Below are positions 39,927 to 49,030 of a DNA stretch of 64,000 nt, in pieces. Source of the stretch: Phycicoccus avicenniae (lineage in GTDB: Bacteria > Actinomycetota > Actinomycetes > Actinomycetales > Dermatophilaceae); NCBI RefSeq assembly GCF_018139485.1, contig NZ_JAGSNF010000003.1, positions 62,001-126,000 of the forward strand, written 5' to 3'. The translations under genes and the position numbers were made by a program. Under the pieces are notes generated by a model. The model was not told the DNA's origin, searched no databases, and saw only the letters and a program-made list of their open reading frames with translations. Every line of letters begins with the position of its first letter. The stretch's first letter is position 1.

Positions 39927-40538
39927 GTGTTCACCGGCATCGTCGAGGAGCTCGGCACCGTCACCGCCCTGGAGACCGCCGCCGACTCCGCCCGGCTCAC
40001 CGTCCACGGCCCGGTCGTCACCTCCGACGCCCGGCACGGGGACTCGATCGCCGTCAACGGGGTCTGCCTCACCGTGACGAGCGTCGCCGACGACGCCTTC
40101 ACGGCCGACGTCATGGCCGAGACCCTGGCCCGCAGCTCCCTCGGGGCCCTCGCGCCCGGACACCGGGTCAACCTCGAGCGGGCCATGGCCGCGAGCGCCC
40201 GGTTCGGCGGGCACGTCGTCCAGGGCCACGTCGACGGGACGGCGACGATCACCGCGCGGGAGCCGGGGGAGCGCTGGGAGGTCGTGCGGCTGTCGCTGCC
40301 CGCGGCGCTCACGCCCTACCTCGTCGAGAAGGGGTCGATCACCGTCGACGGCGTCTCCCTCACCGTCGTCGACGTCACCGACGACGGGTTCTCCGTCTCG
40401 CTCGTCCCGACGACGCTCGGGCTCACGACGCTCGGGACGAAGGGGGTCGGCGACCCGGTGAACCTCGAGGTCGACGTCCTCGCCAAGTACGTCGAGCGGC
40501 TGCTCGCGACCCGCTTCTCGCAGGAGGCACCCCGATGA
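39927..40538 (+). CDS. ribE: Riboflavin synthase, alpha chain
   Basis: A 203-residue enzyme dismutating two 6,7-dimethyl-8-ribityllumazines. Two homologous lumazine-binding barrels: the first begins FTGIVEELGTV and has GDSIAVNGVCLTVT, the second has GSITVDGVSLTVV. GHVDGTA lies between them. GTG start with GAGGAG nine bases upstream, located in the end of ribD. Overlaps ribBA by four bases. Confidence 0.95.
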   Translation: MFTGIVEELGTVTALETAADSARLTVHGPVVTSDARHGDSIAVNGVCLTVTSVADDAFTADVMAETLARSSLGALAPGHRVNLERAMAASARFGGHVVQGHVDGTATITAREPGERWEVVRLSLPAALTPYLVEKGSITVDGVSLTVVDVTDDGFSVSLVPTTLGLTTLGTKGVGDPVNLEVDVLAKYVERLLATRFSQEAPR

Positions 40539-41761
40539 CCCGTCTCGCCACGGTCGAGCAGGCCCTGGACGCCCTGCGCGCGGGACGTCCGGTCCTCGTC
40601 GTCGACGACGCCGACCGCGAGAACGAGGGCGACGTCGTCCTCGCGGCGCAGACCCTCACCCCGGAGTGGACCGCCTGGGCGGTCCGGCACACCTCCGGCT
40701 ACCTGTGCGCCCCGCTCCCGGAGGCCACCGCCGACCGGCTCGGACTACCCCTCATGGTCACCGAGAACCGCGACCCCCTGCGGACGGCGTACACGGTGAC
40801 CGTCGACGCCGCCGAGGGCGTGACGACGGGCATCTCGGCGGCCGACCGCACCCGCACCGCCCGGGTCCTCGCCGACCCGTCGGCCACCGCCGCCGACCTC
40901 GTCCGGCCGGGTCACCTCGTGCCCCTGCGGGCGCGGGCCGGGGGCGTGCTCACCCGTCCCGGCCACACCGAGGCGACGGTCGACCTGTGCCGGCTCGCCG
41001 GCCTGGAGCCGGTCGGCGTCATCGGCGAGCTCGTCGAGGACGACGGCACGATGACCCGGCTCCCGGGCGTGCTCGCCCTCGGGGAGGCCCACGACCTGCC
41101 GGTGCTCGCGATCGCCGACCTCGTCGAGTGGCGGCAGCGCCACGACCGGGTGCACCGCGTCGCGGACACGACGCTGCCCACGGCGCACGGCACCTTCCGG
41201 GCCCTCGCGTACCGGGACTCCCTCACCGGCGACGAGCACCTCGCCCTCGTGAGCCCCCGGGGCCTGCCGGACCACGCGCCGCTCGTGCGGGTGCACTCCG
41301 AGTGCCTCACCGGCGACGCCTTCGGGTCGCTGCGCTGCGACTGCGGCCCGCAGCTCGAGCGCGCCCTCGAGCGGGTCGCGGCCGAGGGGGGAGCGGTCGT
41401 CTACCTGCGCGGGCACGAGGGCCGCGGGATCGGCCTCGCCGAGAAGCTGCGGGCCTACGAGGTGCAGGACGGCGGCCTCGACACCGTCGACGCGCAGCTC
41501 GAGCTCGGGCTCCCGGTCGACGCCCGGGACTACGTCGCGGCCGCCGGCATCCTCACCGACCTCGGCGTCGGGTCGCTGCGGCTGCTGACGAACAACCCCG
41601 AGAAGGTCGCCGGGCTGCGGCTGCACGGGGTGTCCGTGGGCGCGGTCGAGCGACTGCGCACGACCCCCGGGCCGGCGAACAGCGGCTACCTGCGCACCAA
41701 GCGCGACCGGATGGGCCACGACCTCGTCGTCGACGCCGACGACACCGGCACCCCCGCATGA
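40535..41761 (+). CDS. ribBA: Bifunctional DHBP synthase / GTP cyclohydrolase II
   Basis: A 408-residue fusion making both riboflavin precursors. The RibB half has [32 protein letters not shown] and [16 protein letters not shown]. The RibA half (from about 205) has [21 protein letters not shown] with the three zinc Cys, [16 protein letters not shown] (GTP/pyrophosphate) and [13 protein letters not shown]. Both sets of catalytic residues look complete. ATG overlapping ribE. Confidence 0.96.
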   Translation: MTRLATVEQALDALRAGRPVLVVDDADRENEGDVVLAAQTLTPEWTAWAVRHTSGYLCAPLPEATADRLGLPLMVTENRDPLRTAYTVTVDAAEGVTTGISAADRTRTARVLADPSATAADLVRPGHLVPLRARAGGVLTRPGHTEATVDLCRLAGLEPVGVIGELVEDDGTMTRLPGVLALGEAHDLPVLAIADLVEWRQRHDRVHRVADTTLPTAHGTFRALAYRDSLTGDEHLALVSPRGLPDHAPLVRVHSECLTGDAFGSLRCDCGPQLERALERVAAEGGAVVYLRGHEGRGIGLAEKLRAYEVQDGGLDTVDAQLELGLPVDARDYVAAAGILTDLGVGSLRLLTNNPEKVAGLRLHGVSVGAVERLRTTPGPANSGYLRTKRDRMGHDLVVDADDTGTPA

Positions 41762-41810
41762 CACCCGCCGACGGCCCCCGACCCCACGACACGACCGACA
41801 GGAGCACCCG

Positions 41811-42308
41811 ATGAGCGGGAGCGGAGCACCCACCGTCACGACCGACGCGAGCGGCCTGCGGGTCGCCGTCGTCGCCGCGAGCTGGCACGAGGCCGTCATG
41901 GACGGGCTCCTCGACGGCGCCCGGCGCGGCCTCGCCGAGGCGGGCGTCGCGGACCCCCTCGTCGTGCGGGTCCCCGGCACCGTCGAGCTGAGCGTGGCGT
42001 GCGCCCGGCTCGCGCCGACCCACGACGCGCTCGTCGCCCTCGGCGTCGTCGTCCGCGGCGGGACGCCGCACTTCGACTACGTGTGCCAGGGCGTCACCGT
42101 GGGGCTCACCGAGGTCGCCGTGCGCACCGGTGTGCCCGTCGGGTTCGGTGTCCTCACCTGCGACGACGACGAGCAGGCCCGCGACCGGGCGGGTCTGCCG
42201 GGGTCGCGCGAGGACAAGGGCCACGAGGCGGCGACGGCCGCCGTCGCGACCGCCGTCACCCTGCGAAGGGCCGAGGCGCAGGCAGAGGCGCGGGACGGGA
42301 CCCGGTGA
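41811..42308 (+). CDS. ribH: 6,7-dimethyl-8-ribityllumazine synthase
   Basis: A 165-residue enzyme of icosahedral or pentameric assemblies. [49 protein letters not shown] (catalytic His) and [16 protein letters not shown] are normal. The ATG has AGGAG upstream, after a 49-base gap from ribBA. The C-terminus is extended with Arg/Glu-rich residues. Confidence 0.95.
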   Translation: MSGSGAPTVTTDASGLRVAVVAASWHEAVMDGLLDGARRGLAEAGVADPLVVRVPGTVELSVACARLAPTHDALVALGVVVRGGTPHFDYVCQGVTVGLTEVAVRTGVPVGFGVLTCDDDEQARDRAGLPGSREDKGHEAATAAVATAVTLRRAEAQAEARDGTR

Positions 42309-43054
42309 CGCTCCTCACCGCCGCCGAGGGGGCCGGCCCGAACCTCTTCCAGCAGGTCCTCGACGCCTCGCTCCCGATCGGCCCGTACGAGCTGTACTAC
42401 CTCGAGGCGCTCGGCGTCCTCATCGGCGTCGTCTCCGCCTGGTTCGGCATGCGGCGCCGGGTCTGGGCCTGGCCGGTCGGCATCCTCGCCAACGTCATGC
42501 TCTTCCTCGTCTACATCGGCGCGACGCTCGGGGCCGACCAGCGCGTGCCGCTCCTCGGGCAGGCGGGGCGCCAGGTCTTCTTCGTCGTCGTGAGCGTCTA
42601 CGGCTGGGCCACGTGGGCGGCGCACCGGCGCCGCACGGGGGGTGCCGGCCCGGCCGTCCGCCCGCGGTGGATGACCGGGGCTGAGCGGGGTCTCGTCGTC
42701 GTCGTCTGGGGCCTGGGGACGGTGCTCGTCCACGCGGTGTTCCAGGCGATCCTCGACGCCAACCCCAACCCCTTCTGGACCCCGGCGTGGTGGTTCGCCT
42801 GGTGCGACGCGTGGATCTTCGTCGGGTCGATCGTCGCGACGTACGCCATGGCACGGGGCTGGAACGAGTTCTGGCTCGCCTGGATCGGCGTCGACCTCGT
42901 CGGGGTACCGCTCGGCTTCGCCACCGGCTACGTGCCGACGGCCGTCATGTACGTCTTCTACGGGATGTTCGTCCTCTACGGGTTCAGCCAGTGGGTCGCG
43001 GTCACCCGCGCGTCGGCGACGCCCGCGGCGCCGGAGCGGGTCGGCAGCGGCTGA
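42305..43054 (+). CDS. ribM: PnuC-type transporter, likely riboflavin importer RibM/PnuX
   Basis: A 249-residue membrane protein with about seven helices. It has the PnuC-like patterns [34 protein letters not shown] and a Trp-rich ending ([31 protein letters not shown]). Classical PnuC takes nicotinamide riboside, but a member in an FMN-riboswitch rib operon fits actinobacterial RibM, which takes riboflavin. GTG start overlapping ribH by four bases, so it shares FMN control. Confidence 0.82.
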   Translation: MTLLTAAEGAGPNLFQQVLDASLPIGPYELYYLEALGVLIGVVSAWFGMRRRVWAWPVGILANVMLFLVYIGATLGADQRVPLLGQAGRQVFFVVVSVYGWATWAAHRRRTGGAGPAVRPRWMTGAERGLVVVVWGLGTVLVHAVFQAILDANPNPFWTPAWWFAWCDAWIFVGSIVATYAMARGWNEFWLAWIGVDLVGVPLGFATGYVPTAVMYVFYGMFVLYGFSQWVAVTRASATPAAPERVGSG

Positions 43055-43056
43055 CG

Positions 43057-43821
43057 TCAGCGCACGAGGGCGGTGAGGGCACGCGCGAGGTCGACGTCGC
43101 CGACGACGTCGAGCGCGTCGGCGGGCCGCCGGTGGGTCAGCCACAGGAGCAGGTCCGAGGCGGTGCCCCGGACCGCGACGTCGCCGTGCCGGTGCTCCGT
43201 GACGGGCACGGCGTCCCCGCCCGCCCCGAGGTCGACCCACCACTCGAGGCCGTCGGGCACGTCGTCGGCGTGCAGGTGCAGGCTCCCGGTGAGGGCCGGG
43301 CCCTCGTGCCGGGCGAGCAGCCCCGGGAGGAACTGGACGAGGTGCTCCTCGACGCCCGCGACGGCGACGACCGGGTCGAGCGGGGCGCAGGCCGCGTCGG
43401 CCGCCAGCTGCGCGTCCCAGCGATGGACGGCGAGCTCGACCCCGAGCCGACGCTGCCACCACCGGGCCTCCGGCGTCCCCGAGGGGGCGAACACCCACGT
43501 GGGCCGGTCCGGCGGGACCGTCCCGAGGGTGTCGACGACCCGGGCGAGCGCGGCGTCGTACCAGGCGACCCACGTCGACCGGTCGGCCGGCGGCTTCTCG
43601 CGGTCGGCGCGGTCGACCTTCTCCCCGGTCCCGAGGATCGTCCCCGCCCAGGTGAGGATCTCCCCGCAGTGGCCGAGCAGCCCGGCGCCGTCCCACCCGG
43701 GACAGGACGGGACCGGGCGCTCCCAGGCGGCCATCGAGGCGTGCCGCAGCATCGTGGCGTCGCCGTGGAGGACGGCGAGGCCCGGCAGCGGGGCGGACGG
43801 GACGGGCGCGGGCGCGGTCAT
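43057..43821 (-). CDS. Maleylpyruvate isomerase family mycothiol-dependent protein
   Basis: A 254-residue TIGR03083-type protein, the second in the window. The N-terminal domain has PSCPGWDGAGLLGHCGEILTW (metal His) and GVELAVHRWDAQLA (second His). The C-terminal SCP2-like portion includes VRGTASDLLLWLTHRRP, a typical ending. The gene is convergent with ribM; the stop codons of the two are two bases apart, within the palindrome GCTGACGTCAGC (43050-43061). The reaction is unknown. Confidence 0.75.
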   Translation of the reverse strand: MTAPAPVPSAPLPGLAVLHGDATMLRHASMAAWERPVPSCPGWDGAGLLGHCGEILTWAGTILGTGEKVDRADREKPPADRSTWVAWYDAALARVVDTLGTVPPDRPTWVFAPSGTPEARWWQRRLGVELAVHRWDAQLAADAACAPLDPVVAVAGVEEHLVQFLPGLLARHEGPALTGSLHLHADDVPDGLEWWVDLGAGGDAVPVTEHRHGDVAVRGTASDLLLWLTHRRPADALDVVGDVDLARALTALVR

Positions 43822-43833
43822 GACCCGAGGGTA
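43822..43833 (-). promoter_or_regulatory. Leaderless promoter of the 43057-43821 gene
   Basis: On the minus strand TACCCT (43833-43828) ends six bases before the ATG. Confidence 0.5.
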
Positions 43834-43869
43834 GGCCGGACTCGGCGCCGACCACCCGGCCGCGGCCCG

Positions 43870-43883
43870 TACCCTTGTCGCCT
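43870..43883 (+). promoter_or_regulatory. Leaderless promoter of hisE-hisG
   Basis: TACCCT (43870-43875) ends eight bases before the hisE GTG, with no ribosome site. Confidence 0.45.
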
Positions 43884-44147
43884 GTGAAGACCTTCGACGA
43901 CCTGTTCGCCGAGCTCGCCGACAAGGCGCGGACCCGCCCCGAGGGCTCCGGCACGGTGGCCGCCCTCGACGCCGGTGTCCATGCCATCGGCAAGAAGGTC
44001 GTGGAGGAGGCCGCCGAGGTGTGGATGGCCGCGGAGCACGAGGGCCGCGAGCGCACCGCCGAGGAGGTCAGCCAGCTGCTGTACCACCTCCAGGTGCTCC
44101 TCCTCGCCTGCGACCTCACCCCCGACGACGTCTACCGCCACCTCTGA
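43884..44147 (+). CDS. hisE: Phosphoribosyl-ATP pyrophosphatase
   Basis: An 87-residue all-alpha NTP-pyrophosphatase for the second histidine step. [15 protein letters not shown] is the family N-terminus, and [18 protein letters not shown] carries the metal-binding Glu cluster; [16 protein letters not shown] follows. The GTG at 43884 was chosen over a TTG three codons upstream on homology. hisI is separate (48659), the normal actinobacterial arrangement. Confidence 0.95.
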   Translation: MKTFDDLFAELADKARTRPEGSGTVAALDAGVHAIGKKVVEEAAEVWMAAEHEGRERTAEEVSQLLYHLQVLLLACDLTPDDVYRHL

Positions 44148-44164
44148 ACCGAAGGCCACCGACC

Positions 44165-45010
44165 ATGCTGCGCATCGCCGTCCCCAACAAGGGGTCCCTC
44201 TCCGAGCCCGCCGCCGCCATGCTGCGCGAGGCCGGCTACCGCACCCGCCGCGACTCCAAGGAGCTCGTCGTCCGCGACGAGGCCAACGGGGTCGAGCTGT
44301 TCTACCTCCGGCCCCGGGACATCGCCGTCTACGTCGGGTCCGGCACCGTAGACTGCGGCGTCACCGGCCGCGACCTGCTCCTGGACTCCGGGTCCGCCGC
44401 GACCGAGGTCATGGAGCTCGGGTTCGGCGCCTCGACCTTCCGGTACGCCGCCCGCCCCGGCACCGCCTCGACCCTCGAGGACGTCGCCGGCCACCGCGTC
44501 GCGACGAGCTACTCCGGCCTCGTCGAGAAGCACCTCGCCGACCACGGCGTCTCCGCGCAGGTCGTCCGGCTCGACGGGGCCGTCGAGACGGCGATCACCC
44601 TCGGGGTGGCCGACGTCATCGCCGACGTCGTCGAGACCGGCGCCACCCTGCGCGGCCAGGGGCTCGAGGTCTTCGGCGACCCGATCCTGCGCAGCCAGGC
44701 GGTGCTCGTGCGGGACGAGACCTCCACCGAGCTCGCCGCGGTCGAGGTGCTGCGTCGCCGGCTCCTCGGGGTCGTCACCGCCCGCGAGTACGTCATGCTC
44801 GACTACGACTGCCCGGCCGACCTCGTCGACCGGGCGTGCGCCGTGACCCCGGGGCTGGAGAGCCCGACGGTGTCCCCGCTGCAGAACCGCGAGTGGGTCG
44901 CCGTGCGGGCGATGGTGCCGCGCGGGGTGACGAACGCCGTGATGGACGAGCTCTACGAGCTCGGCGCCCGCGCCATCCTCGTCACGGACATCACGGCGTG
45001 CCGGTTGTGA
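44165..45010 (+). CDS. hisG: ATP phosphoribosyltransferase, long form
   Basis: A 281-residue enzyme for the committed histidine step. It begins LRIAVPNKGSLSEPA, has VGSGTVDCGVTGRDLL and the PRPP loop region DVIADVVETGATLRGQGLEV. The C-terminal ACT-like regulatory domain (from about 205) binds histidine, so no HisZ partner is needed. hisE lies 17 bases upstream. The stop overlaps the next gene by four bases. Confidence 0.95.
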   Translation: MLRIAVPNKGSLSEPAAAMLREAGYRTRRDSKELVVRDEANGVELFYLRPRDIAVYVGSGTVDCGVTGRDLLLDSGSAATEVMELGFGASTFRYAARPGTASTLEDVAGHRVATSYSGLVEKHLADHGVSAQVVRLDGAVETAITLGVADVIADVVETGATLRGQGLEVFGDPILRSQAVLVRDETSTELAAVEVLRRRLLGVVTAREYVMLDYDCPADLVDRACAVTPGLESPTVSPLQNREWVAVRAMVPRGVTNAVMDELYELGARAILVTDITACRL

Positions 45011-45459
45011 CCGACGCCGGCCCCGAGGGCGCCCTCGACGCCCCGTTCCGCCCGCGGCGCGGCCGGGTCGTGCCGGCGGTCGTCGCCGCGGTGTTCCTCG
45101 CGATCCACGTCGGCGTCGCGGTCGGGATGGGGCTGCAGGGGGCGTGGGGCCCCTTCGACCAGGCCGCGCTCATCGGGTTCGGCCTGCTCGTCTCGGCGTT
45201 CATCTGGCGCTACAGCGCGATCCGCGCGGTGCCCGGGCCCGACGGCATCGTCGTCCGCAACCTCGTCCTCACCCGCACCGTCGGCTGGGACGAGATCGCC
45301 GACGTCCGCTTCCCCGACGGCGACCCGTGGGTGAGCATCGACCTCACCGACCACGACACCCTCGCCGTCATGGCGATCCAGCGGGTCGACGGGGAGCGCG
45401 GCCGGGCGGAGGCCCGCCGGCTCGGACGGCTCGTCGCGCACCACCGCGCGCAGGCCTGA
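45007..45459 (+). CDS. Small membrane protein with PH-like domain
   Basis: A 150-residue protein with two hydrophobic helices (about 22-40 and 52-66) followed by a small beta domain: VPGPDGIVVRNLVLTRTVGWDEIADVRF, WVSIDLTDHDTLAVMAIQ. This is the bacterial PH_6-type pattern often found next to hisG in actinobacteria. The role is unknown. GTG overlapping hisG by four bases. Confidence 0.75.
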   Translation: MTDAGPEGALDAPFRPRRGRVVPAVVAAVFLAIHVGVAVGMGLQGAWGPFDQAALIGFGLLVSAFIWRYSAIRAVPGPDGIVVRNLVLTRTVGWDEIADVRFPDGDPWVSIDLTDHDTLAVMAIQRVDGERGRAEARRLGRLVAHHRAQA

Positions 45460-45482
45460 CCCGAGGCTCAGGCGCCCTGCGC
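45448..45482. terminator. Bidirectional terminator containing both stop codons
   Basis: GCGCAGG and CCTGA (45448-45459) pair with TCAGG (45468-45472) and CCTGCGC (45476-45482), with a three-base bulge and an eight-base loop. It includes the stops of the PH-domain gene and the convergent FUSC gene. Confidence 0.65.
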
Positions 45483-46568
45483 CTCCTGGACGAGCCGCAG
45501 GGCCTCGTCGTCATCGGTGCCGGCGACGACGAGGAGGTCCACGACCATCGAGGCCACCTGGCCGCGGATCATCTCCGAGGACAGCCCCGCCCCGGGCTCC
45601 GCACGCCCCGTGAGCCCGGCCACGCGGGTGAGAGCCAGCCGCGCCTCGACGGGCCGGACGTGCTCGTCGAGGATCCGGGCGAGGTCCTCCGCGGCGGCGG
45701 CGAGCTCGTCGACGAGGGCGACGTAGTTGGCGGGCACCTCCTCGTCGCGCCGGACGGCCGCGGTGGCGCGCCGGGCGAGGACGCGCAGGTTGCGCACGCA
45801 GCGGTCGAGCGGGACGACGAGGGCGGAGGCGGCGACGGCGTGCGGCCGGCTGCCGCGCAGGAACGGGGACTGGCGCACGACGGCGACACCCTCCGCGGCG
45901 GCGGTGCGCAGGTCGCCGAGCCGGCCCTCGAGCGACCGGGCCTCGACCAGCGCCTCGTGGGCCGCGTCGAGGTCCGCTCGGCGCAGCGCCGCGGAGACGT
46001 GCCGGAGCGTCCCGGCGACGGCCCGCACCGTCGCCGCCGCCTCGGCGCGGGGGCGCACGACCGGTGTCGTCGGGGCGAGGGTGCCGATGACGAGGGCGAC
46101 GGAGCCGCCGACGAGGGCGTCGAGCCACCGGTCGACCCCCTCGCCGGCCCCCGCGGCGAAGGCGACGATGAAGACGGACTGCACCCCGGCCTGGACGACC
46201 GCGAGCTGGCCGGAGGAGACGAGGAGGGCGAGGCTCATGGCGAGCATCACGACGACCGCCATCTGCCAGCCACCGCTGCCGAGGAGCAGGACGATGACGT
46301 CGCCCACGAGGACGCCGATGGCGACGCCGACCGAGACCTCGACGATCCGTCGCAGCCGCTGGCCGTAGGTGAGCCCGAGGCAGAGCAGTGCCGTGACCGG
46401 GGCGAAGAACGGCTGGTCGTGACCGAGGAGACCGGTCGCGAGCGTCCACGACAGCAGGACCGCGACCCCGATCTGGGCGAGGAACACCCCGCGGGTGCGG
46501 ACCCGGGAGACCCCCCGGCCGAGGCCGGCGCGGACGTCGCGGACGGTCGCCGCCGGCGAGCGCGTCAT
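45468..46568 (-). CDS. FUSC/aromatic acid exporter-like membrane protein
   Basis: A 366-residue protein. About six hydrophobic helices occupy residues 20-180 (VFLAQIGVAVLLSWTLATGL, FFAPVTALLCLGL, VSVGVAIGVLVGDVIVLLLG, MAVVVMLAMSLALLVSSG), then a helical cytoplasmic domain rich in Ala/Arg/Glu. This matches the FUSC and FUSC_2 groups, whose best-known member effluxes aromatic acids; the substrate here is not known. It overlaps the upstream kinase gene by four bases. Confidence 0.75.
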   Translation of the reverse strand: MTRSPAATVRDVRAGLGRGVSRVRTRGVFLAQIGVAVLLSWTLATGLLGHDQPFFAPVTALLCLGLTYGQRLRRIVEVSVGVAIGVLVGDVIVLLLGSGGWQMAVVVMLAMSLALLVSSGQLAVVQAGVQSVFIVAFAAGAGEGVDRWLDALVGGSVALVIGTLAPTTPVVRPRAEAAATVRAVAGTLRHVSAALRRADLDAAHEALVEARSLEGRLGDLRTAAAEGVAVVRQSPFLRGSRPHAVAASALVVPLDRCVRNLRVLARRATAAVRRDEEVPANYVALVDELAAAAEDLARILDEHVRPVEARLALTRVAGLTGRAEPGAGLSSEMIRGQVASMVVDLLVVAGTDDDEALRLVQEAQGA

Positions 46569-47143
46569 CGTGCCACCCGGGTGTCGAGGACGACGTCGGC
46601 CCGCTCACGGGTGCCGTCGGCGCCGAAGAGGGCCGCCTCCTGCGCGGCCCAGCGCTCCCAGTGCGGGCGGAAGGTCTCGCCGTCCCGGGCCAGGCCCCGG
46701 CGCATCCGCTCGTCGCGGTCGGCCTCGACCCACACCCGGACGGCGGCGTACCCGCCGGCCGCGCCGACGCTGGACGCGCAGCCCTCGACGACGAGCAGCG
46801 GGGTGACGGGGACGTCCCTCGACGGCCCCCACCGGTGGTCCTCCCAGTCCCAGGTGCGGTACCGCCCCGGCAGCCCGCGGGACAGCGGGGCGAGGACCTG
46901 GTCGACGAGGAGGGGGACGGCGTCGGCGAGGCCGTCCCAGCCGGGGTAGATCTCGTCCATGTGGACGGCGGGGCAGCCGAGGGCGTCGACGAGCCCTTTC
47001 GCGAGGGTCGTCTTGCCGGACCCGCTCGGGCCGTCGACCGCGACGACGGCCGTGGCACCGCACCGCGGCCGGGCGTCCTGCAGCGCCTCGAGCACGGCGA
47101 CGACGTGCGCGGGGTCGGCCGGGTCGGTGACCTGGAACCACAC
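46565..47143 (-). CDS. Uridine kinase-like P-loop kinase
   Basis: A 192-residue P-loop NTPase. Walker A is VAVDGPSGSGKTTLAKGL, VHMDEIYPGWDGLADA resembles the DD(F/I)Y substrate motif of uridine kinases, and TPLLVVEGCASS is the Walker B strand. ADRDERMRRGLARDG is LID-like. Shorter than Udk proteins, so substrate is uncertain. GTG start, apparently leaderless, divergent from hisF with only 35 bases between start codons. Confidence 0.75.
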   Translation of the reverse strand: MWFQVTDPADPAHVVAVLEALQDARPRCGATAVVAVDGPSGSGKTTLAKGLVDALGCPAVHMDEIYPGWDGLADAVPLLVDQVLAPLSRGLPGRYRTWDWEDHRWGPSRDVPVTPLLVVEGCASSVGAAGGYAAVRVWVEADRDERMRRGLARDGETFRPHWERWAAQEAALFGADGTRERADVVLDTRVAR

Positions 47144-47156
47144 GCGAGCGACCCTA
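47144..47156 (-). promoter_or_regulatory. Leaderless promoter of the uridine kinase-like gene
   Basis: On the minus strand TAGGGT (47156-47151) ends seven bases before the GTG. Its -35 region would reach the hisF start. Confidence 0.5.
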
Positions 47157-47166
47157 GTGCCGCGGC

Positions 47167-47178
47167 TAGGCTGGCCGC
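47167..47178 (+). promoter_or_regulatory. Leaderless promoter of hisF
   Basis: TAGGCT (47167-47172) ends six bases before the hisF GTG; there is no ribosome site. Its -35 region abuts the divergent start codon. Confidence 0.55.
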
Positions 47179-47952
47179 GTGTCGGTCGCCGTCCGTGTCA
47201 TCCCCTGCCTCGACGTCGACGCCGGGCGGGTCGTCAAGGGCGTGAACTTCCGGGGGCTGCGCGACGCCGGCGACCCCGTCGGGCTCGCCCGCCGCTACGG
47301 CGAGCAGGGCGCCGACGAGCTGACCTTCCTCGACGTCACCGCCTCCAGCGGCGACCGGGACACGATGTACGACGTCGTCGCGCGGACCGCCGAGGAGGTC
47401 TTCATCCCGCTGACCGTCGGGGGCGGGGTGCGCACCGTCGAGCACGTCGACCGGCTGCTGCGGGCCGGCGCCGACAAGGTCGGCGTCAACACCGCGGCCA
47501 TCGCCCGACCCGCGCTCATCGCCGAGACCGCCGACCGGTTCGGCGCCCAGGTGCTCGTCCTGTCGGCGGACGTGCGCCGTCGCCGGGCCGAGGACGGCCG
47601 GGTCGTCGCCGGCTTCGAGGTGACGACCCACGGGGGGCGCACGGGCACCGGCGTCGACGCCGTCGAGTGGTGCGCCCGGGCGGCCGACCTCGGGGCCGGC
47701 GAGATCCTCCTCAACTCGATGGACGCCGACGGGACCAAGGACGGCTTCGACCTCGAGCTCGTCCGGCTCGTCCGGGCCGCGGTCGACGTCCCCGTCGTCG
47801 CCAGCGGGGGAGCGGGGGCGGTCGAGCACTTCGCCCCCGCCGTCGAGGCCGGTGCCGACGCCGTCCTCGCCGCGAGCGTGTTCCACTTCGGCGAGCTGAC
47901 GATCGGCGAGGTCAAGGACGCGCTGCGGGCCGCCGACCTCCCCGTCCGATGA
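47179..47952 (+). CDS. hisF: Imidazole glycerol phosphate synthase, cyclase subunit
   Basis: A 257-residue half-barrel-repeat TIM barrel that joins with His[20 protein letters not shown] (catalytic Asp), [52 protein letters not shown] (second catalytic Asp) and [13 protein letters not shown] are intact. hisH and hisA are not in the window. It overlaps the downstream membrane protein gene by four bases. Confidence 0.96.
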   Translation: MSVAVRVIPCLDVDAGRVVKGVNFRGLRDAGDPVGLARRYGEQGADELTFLDVTASSGDRDTMYDVVARTAEEVFIPLTVGGGVRTVEHVDRLLRAGADKVGVNTAAIARPALIAETADRFGAQVLVLSADVRRRRAEDGRVVAGFEVTTHGGRTGTGVDAVEWCARAADLGAGEILLNSMDADGTKDGFDLELVRLVRAAVDVPVVASGGAGAVEHFAPAVEAGADAVLAASVFHFGELTIGEVKDALRAADLPVR

Positions 47953-48623
47953 GCGTCCGGGCGCCGGGTGTGGGCCGGAGCGCCGCCCGCGGCACCCACC
48001 TCGTCGTAGCCGGGCTCGCCACGGCCGCGGTGCTGCTCCAGCTCGCCCTCGTGCTCGCGGGCAGCGCCGTCCTCGACGAGTCGGCCGCGCCGCCGCTCGG
48101 CCTGGCCCTCGTCCGGTTCCTCTGCTACTTCACGATCCAGAGCAACCTCCTCGTCGCCGTCACGTCCTGGTGGCTCGCGGGGGACCCCGCGCAGGACGGC
48201 CGGTGGTTCCGGCCGGTCCGCCTCGCGGCGCTCGTCGGGATCACCGTGACCGGGCTCGTCCACTACGTCCTGCTGCGCCCGCTGCTCGACCTCGAGGGGC
48301 TCGACGCCCTCGCCGACACCCTCCTGCACGTCGTCGTCCCGCTCGTCGCCGTCCTCGGGTGGGTGGTCGCGGGACCACGTCCCCGCACGACCTGGCGGAC
48401 CGCCGGGGAGGCGCTCGCCTGGCCGCTGCTGTGGACCGCCTCGACCCTCGTCGTCGGGGTCGTCTCGGGCTGGTATCCCTACCCGTTCCTCGACCACCGG
48501 GAGGGCGGGACGGCGGCCGTCGTCGTCGCCTGCGCCGGCATCACCGTCCTCTTCCTCCTGCTCTTCGCGGGGGCCGTCGCGCTCGACCGCCGGCTGCGGC
48601 CGGTCCCCGCGGACGGCCGCTGA
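47949..48623 (+). CDS. Pr6Pr-family integral membrane protein
   Basis: A 224-residue protein with six predicted helices, with the typical [19 protein letters not shown] in helix 2-3, [27 protein letters not shown] and [14 protein letters not shown]. These conserved polar residues inside the membrane define the family. Function is unknown. Co-transcribed with hisF by an ATGA overlap. Confidence 0.7.
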   Translation: MSVRAPGVGRSAARGTHLVVAGLATAAVLLQLALVLAGSAVLDESAAPPLGLALVRFLCYFTIQSNLLVAVTSWWLAGDPAQDGRWFRPVRLAALVGITVTGLVHYVLLRPLLDLEGLDALADTLLHVVVPLVAVLGWVVAGPRPRTTWRTAGEALAWPLLWTASTLVVGVVSGWYPYPFLDHREGGTAAVVVACAGITVLFLLLFAGAVALDRRLRPVPADGR

Positions 48624-48646
48624 CCCCCGTCCCCGGGGCGCCACGG

Positions 48647-48658
48647 CAGAATGGCGGG
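48647..48658 (+). promoter_or_regulatory. Candidate leaderless promoter of hisI-trpE
   Basis: CAGAAT (48647-48652) ends six bases before the hisI GTG, after a 35-base gap. Confidence 0.4.
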
Positions 48659-49030
48659 GTGCCGACCTCCGACGCCGCCCTCGACCCCGCGCTCGCCGCG
48701 CGGCTCACCCGGGACCCCGCGGGGCTCGTCGCCGCGATCGTCCAGCAGCACGACACCGGCGAGGTGCTCATGCTCGGGTGGATGGACGACGAGGCGCTGC
48801 GCCGCACCCTCACCGAGGGCCGGGTGACCTTCTGGTCCCGGTCCCGGGCGGAGTACTGGCGCAAGGGCGACACCTCCGGCCACGTCCAGCACGTCCGGTC
48901 GGTGGCCCTCGACTGCGACGGCGACGCCCTCCTCGTGCGGGTCGACCAGGTGGGGGCGGCCTGCCACACCGGCAGCCGCACGTGCTTCGACGGCCGTGAC
49001 CTCGGGGCGGTCGTCGGGGGCGCGGCGTGA
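48659..49030 (+). CDS. hisI: Phosphoribosyl-AMP cyclohydrolase
   Basis: A 123-residue metalloenzyme for the third histidine step. [51 protein letters not shown] and [10 protein letters not shown] hold the metal-binding Asp and Cys residues. GTG start; it overlaps trpE by four bases, which ties histidine and tryptophan genes into one unit. Confidence 0.95.
   Translation: MPTSDAALDPALAARLTRDPAGLVAAIVQQHDTGEVLMLGWMDDEALRRTLTEGRVTFWSRSRAEYWRKGDTSGHVQHVRSVALDCDGDALLVRVDQVGAACHTGSRTCFDGRDLGAVVGGAA

Noticed and set aside
48624-49030. A Trp attenuator or leader peptide before trpE
   Set aside because: trpE overlaps hisI by four bases, leaving no leader; no Trp-codon cluster is present.
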